Positions 60,544-64,000 of a stretch of 64,000 nucleotides of DNA are shown in pieces (positions within the stretch are counted from its first letter, which is position 1; each line of letters opens with the position of its first letter). The notes beneath the pieces were generated by a model. The model was not told where the DNA came from. It searched no databases and saw only the letters and a list, made by a program, of their open reading frames with translations. A program made the translations under genes and the position numbers. This DNA comes from Diplonema papillatum (Eukaryota > Euglenozoa > Diplonemea > Diplonemida > Diplonemidae). Where the stretch lies: positions 81,695 to 145,694 of the forward strand of contig JAPJBO010000579.1 of assembly GCA_030068145.1 (NCBI GenBank), given 5' to 3'.

Positions 60544-61520
60544 GTGAGGGGCACACATCGTACCGAAGCTTCTGTGCAGTACAATGTTGACGACACGATA
60601 ATTTCCTGCACACCAGCTCCCAAGGCAGCTCGTGCAAGAAGGCATCAAGCCAGGCCGCAGTGGTGTGGGTAACGTGACACCGGTAATGGTCGACGTCAGA
60701 GCGTCACGGTAGCACAGCGGACGGCCGGCGCATTCTATGGCGGTACTGACTCCCCACCAACGCAACAAAAAAAAGACGGTGATGTGCGATAATACGCGAT
60801 GATATGCATAATGCGACTGAAAATGCCATAATTGGCGCCAAAATCCTAACTGCGATGACATGCGATAATGCGAATCGTTTGACCACTATGCCCAGGGGTG
60901 GTTGGTTCCTTCCAGGTAGGGTTACCGTTCGGGAGTTGCATGGGTTCGAAAATCGATAACATTTTACCATTTCGTTACCTACTTTCCCTTCCCCCCTCCC
61001 CAGGGGTGGCCCTAAGCGGCCAGATTGCGGAGTCGTTGGCAGAATCTGACCTGACCCCCCCCCCCCCCCCCCCTAACGGCCAGATTCAGTGTGGCAGAAT
61101 CGACCTGACCCCACCCCCCCCCCTATATACAGGCTATTTTCACTGTGGAGGGGGGACGCTACCTGTCACTCTCTAAGGTGGTCACCACAGTGGGTGGTCA
61201 GAAAAAAAAAATTTTTTTTTGGCCCAAATACCCCAAAAACCACACTTTGAAAATTTTTTGTGGGCCCACTTTTGCCAGGGAATTTTGAAAATTTCACCTT
61301 AGAGAATTCGACCACCCAGTCTCCAAGGCAACTGCACTGTATAGAAGGGGGGGGGGGGCCCTTGCAAAGTCGTTGGGGGCTCTCAGGGTAGTGTCAGCAC
61401 TGCCCCCCCCCCCCCCCCCCCCCCCGACGACAAGTGTCAGACTAGCCTAGTTGGTTCCTGTAGGCAGGTTGTACCTACCGGCGGAAATGCTGGGTCGGCT
61501 TTTCCTTGTAAGAAAGGGAA
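60544..61520. other. Intergenic with long homopolymer runs
   Basis: C-tracts at about 61056-61072, 61110-61122 and 61403-61425, G-tract at 61348-61359, A10/T10 at 61201-61222. GGCCAGATT then CTGACCCC repeats twice (61018-61060, 61078-61115). CTCTAAGGTGGTCACCAC at 61173 and CACCTTAGAGAATTCGACCA at 61295 are an inverted pair. No gene. Confidence 0.55.
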
Positions 61521-61529
61521 GTAAACATG

Positions 61530-61800
61530 CAGTAGTAGAAGTAGTAGTAGTAGTATGTGTCGTCTGCCGAAGCAGCCGGCGACAGCTGGCGCAGGGGGCA
61601 GGTCTTACTTTACTTTTCTCTTCTTCATGGAGCCCACCCCCGGCATCCCGACTGTCAATCACTGTCGAGAAAGTTTGCGCCTATCGTGATGAGGTGGTTG
61701 ACCAGGCCCCCACGAAGCCTTATACACAACACGGCTACAACACGAGGATGCAGCCCTGCTTCGGTGTGCACTCAGCCATCAGGCCATTGGCTGATAAGCA
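61530..61800 (+). repeat. F8 dispersed repeat
   Basis: AGT-rich head, TGTCGTCTGCCGAAGCAGCC, GGGGCAGGTCTTACTTTAC, TTGACCAGGCCCCCACGAAG, CAACACGAGGATGCAGCCC. Confidence 0.8.
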
Positions 61801-63912
61801 CCCCCTTTTGTGGCCCTCTATTCGCCGGGCGGTGCTGCCAGCACTTGTTCCGCGTCGCATCAAGTACATGATGCTAGCGGTTGGGGGATCGGCGACCGCG
61901 ACTCAATAAAGGTGCGGTCAACAGTGTCGCCACGTGAAGGCCCCCCCATGCCCACTGCATAGTCTGATTTCTCTGGGACCCCGTGCTGTCTCCTTTCTGT
62001 CCTCCTCGCAGTGGTCCCCGTGCCGTAATCTTGCGCAAAAGAGTCTTCTTCCTTTCGTTATGCACGCACTCCAGGCAGCAATTGAAGGAGGCGCTGTTGC
62101 CGAGTAAAGGAGACACTTCCTTTGCAAGCTGGGCAGAGGATAAGCGGCGAGCGCGCGAGAAAAGGCCGGGAAGGAGCAAACAAAACAAGCGACCTTTCGA
62201 TCTTGTTTCCCTTTTCGTTTCGAAGTGAAAGTTCTCTTGATTTCTTGTGATCCAGACGACGCCGTCTGGTCTACGGAATGGTGGCCGCTGTTACCTTTTC
62301 GTACTTTTTTAATTCCCCAAGCGGGGGGGAATGGCCGTGGAACCCTCCCCCGGGATGACGAAGGCCGGGGAGAGCCGGGGGCAGTGAAGTAACGAAGCCC
62401 GCGAACGGTGGGTGGTGACCCCTCCGAACAGCCTCCCAGGCCCTGGCCCACGCCTGATGCCGCAACCCCTTAACCCGGGCGGCGGCGCTTTGGCATGAGC
62501 CAGGAACCTCAAGGGGAGCAGCGCGAGAGGCATCATCCACGCTTCAAAGGCCCACACACTAATGCAACAAATTTACCACCAACTGCCACCAGTGGGTAGT
62601 GGCGCCATTACTACTACGTAGGTGGCTATGGTCTTTTCAGAAAGATCTTTTTTCTTCCTCAGAAACTAGGTTTTTTCGGTTTGTCAGACCGTCAAAACCG
62701 GTGTTCTTTCTCACGAGCCCCACACTCAGTCCCACCCGGACTGGTGACTGTGCTCTGGTACCGCAACTGTCTTGTAGTCTGCGGCGCGGCGGATCTCTCA
62801 CCGTCCTTAACGACCATATCTTATCCAGCCTTCTTCCCCGAAGCGGCCCAAACCTTTCCGTTCGAGTGCGTCCCCGATCGTTTTCAGCACCTCTTGCGAA
62901 TCCGTGTGCTCTTTTGGGATTTCACATAGTACTCCTCACAAAGCGGCCTGGACTGTTTCTTTGTGCGTGTTCAAAATAATATTCTCCTCCTACACATGCG
63001 TCTCGTGCTGTGATTAGCTCCAGTCTCAGTGACGCTGCGTAAAAAGGGTAAGACCAACCATTGAATATTCGCTACTACAACCAAGATCTGCACTCATCCA
63101 TGCTTCATCGAGGCTCACGCCAACGACTTCGCGGCGTGGACCACGCACTCCTACGCACGCCTGGCTTTGTGATACCAGTACGCGGCCAACTATGAATGGA
63201 TCGTTTGAGCATCATCCATTTTCGGTGGCAAATAATCTTCGTGTGCTTGCCACACTTCTATCGAAAGAAATGTATGGTGCAGACTTGCTGGATGGACGAC
63301 GCGGCCGTCTGGCCCCCCCTGCAACTGGTAGGTGTGGGGTCCTGGTGTTTCTTTTTGCATTAGACGTGGGTGGGCACGGCAGCTTCGGTATCGGGGTCTT
63401 GCCGTATGAAAGGCATATATAGATATACGAACAGCATTTCGAGAGTGACCTCACTCGCATGCGATACGGCTCGGCAACGAGATTCTTCTGGCGTTGCTGA
63501 GCTGGCACCTTCGCGAGAACAATGAGAAAAAGTAATGCCTTCAGCTTGAAAATGAAAGGAGAACAGCAGCACAACACTGTGCCAAGAAATGGCTCAGGTG
63601 TAAAACTGTGCCGGAAGCTTCCCACGGCGGACTGGGCAGATGTAACCGAGCGTGCTGCAAGGTCGGATTGATGCACAGACTAGAGACGTGACGGCCAGGG
63701 CTTAGGAACAGCATCTGAATGAGCTGATTCCAGTGCAGATGCAGGTAGAAGGGTTTTCCAGACGACCCCTACTTCAGGCCACGCGGGGCCCGCAAACGCC
63801 AAGACCGTAGACCCTGTGTGGCGCTGGCTCCATTTGCAGACCTTTGGCCCAAAATGGAATTGACTGCCCGTCGTATCCAACACTGCGAGCACAGCGAACT
63901 GCAAAAACCCGT
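61801..63912. other. Intergenic, about 2.1 kb, nothing recognised
   Basis: ORFs on both strands up to about 177 codons (61918-62451 minus) show no recognisable domain, and none has convincing start and splice context. A real gene cannot be excluded. Confidence 0.35.
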
Positions 63913-63914
63913 GA

Positions 63915-64000
63915 AAATACTCGACGTTGCTGCTTCGACGCCGAATGGAAGGGAGGAAATATAGGTGTTCTTCGCTTACACCACCGTGTGTTGCTTTCTC
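63915..64000 (+). mobile_element. F2 element cut by the window's right end
   Basis: AAATACTCGACGTTGCTGC and GCCGAATGGAAGGGAGG, then the CTTACACCACCGTGTGTTG block. Confidence 0.88.

Overview
This is a gene-poor, repeat-rich stretch of a eukaryotic nuclear genome. Genes are split by GT-AG introns, coding exons are GC-rich, and intergenic DNA is packed with short inverted-repeat elements, microsatellites and LINE fragments. The organism is probably a protist. The LINE type (endonuclease, reverse-transcriptase tail and RNase H), the fused LeuCD and the intron-dwelling inverted-repeat elements point towards the alveolate/dinoflagellate side (for example Syndiniales such as Amoebophrya), but this is an inference with low confidence.

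Six host genes can be read, all on the minus strand. From left to right they are: an unassigned ORF truncated by a LINE (1-1.5 kb); a multi-pass membrane class III nucleotide cyclase (2.6-4.1 kb); a fused 3-isopropylmalate dehydratase LeuC-LeuD (11.2-14.6 kb); an HPS5-like BLOC-2 subunit rebuilt from six phase-0 exons (19.7-27.3 kb); a CNNM-family transporter with a PDZ-like insertion (33.9-36.3 kb); a secreted protein with eight exactly spaced C-x24-C modules (39.5-41.2 kb); and a small UBL-UBA shuttle protein in four phase-0 exons (43.2-48.7 kb) whose last intron holds a LINE fragment. Counting the unassigned ORF makes seven. The rest (5-11, 15-19, 28-33 and 49-64 kb) holds almost only repeats.

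The repeats fall into families that I name locally. F1 (about 215 bp), F2 (about 270 bp) and F5 (about 200 bp) share an unusual asymmetric plan: inverted repeats plus a roughly 20-25 bp leader outside one of them that reads like a 5' splice site (GTAT/GTAC). Copies lie in introns of the cyclase and HPS5-like genes in the sense direction, so they look like introner-type elements. F6 and a nested element have TA duplications (mariner-like MITEs), F10 has CAGG ends and an 8-bp duplication (hAT-like), F3 is a hairpin unit that also forms a 295-bp tandem array, and F4, F8, F12 and F14 are further dispersed repeats.

Several genes here (cyclase, HPS5-like, CNNM, the first ORF) have degraded partial copies of their own first or last exon next to them, usually separated by F1/F2 elements. 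Three pieces of nuclear 28S rRNA are also scattered at 36.8-40.0 kb, one of them inside an intron. No intact autonomous transposon, tRNA gene, CRISPR array or virus-derived element was recognised.
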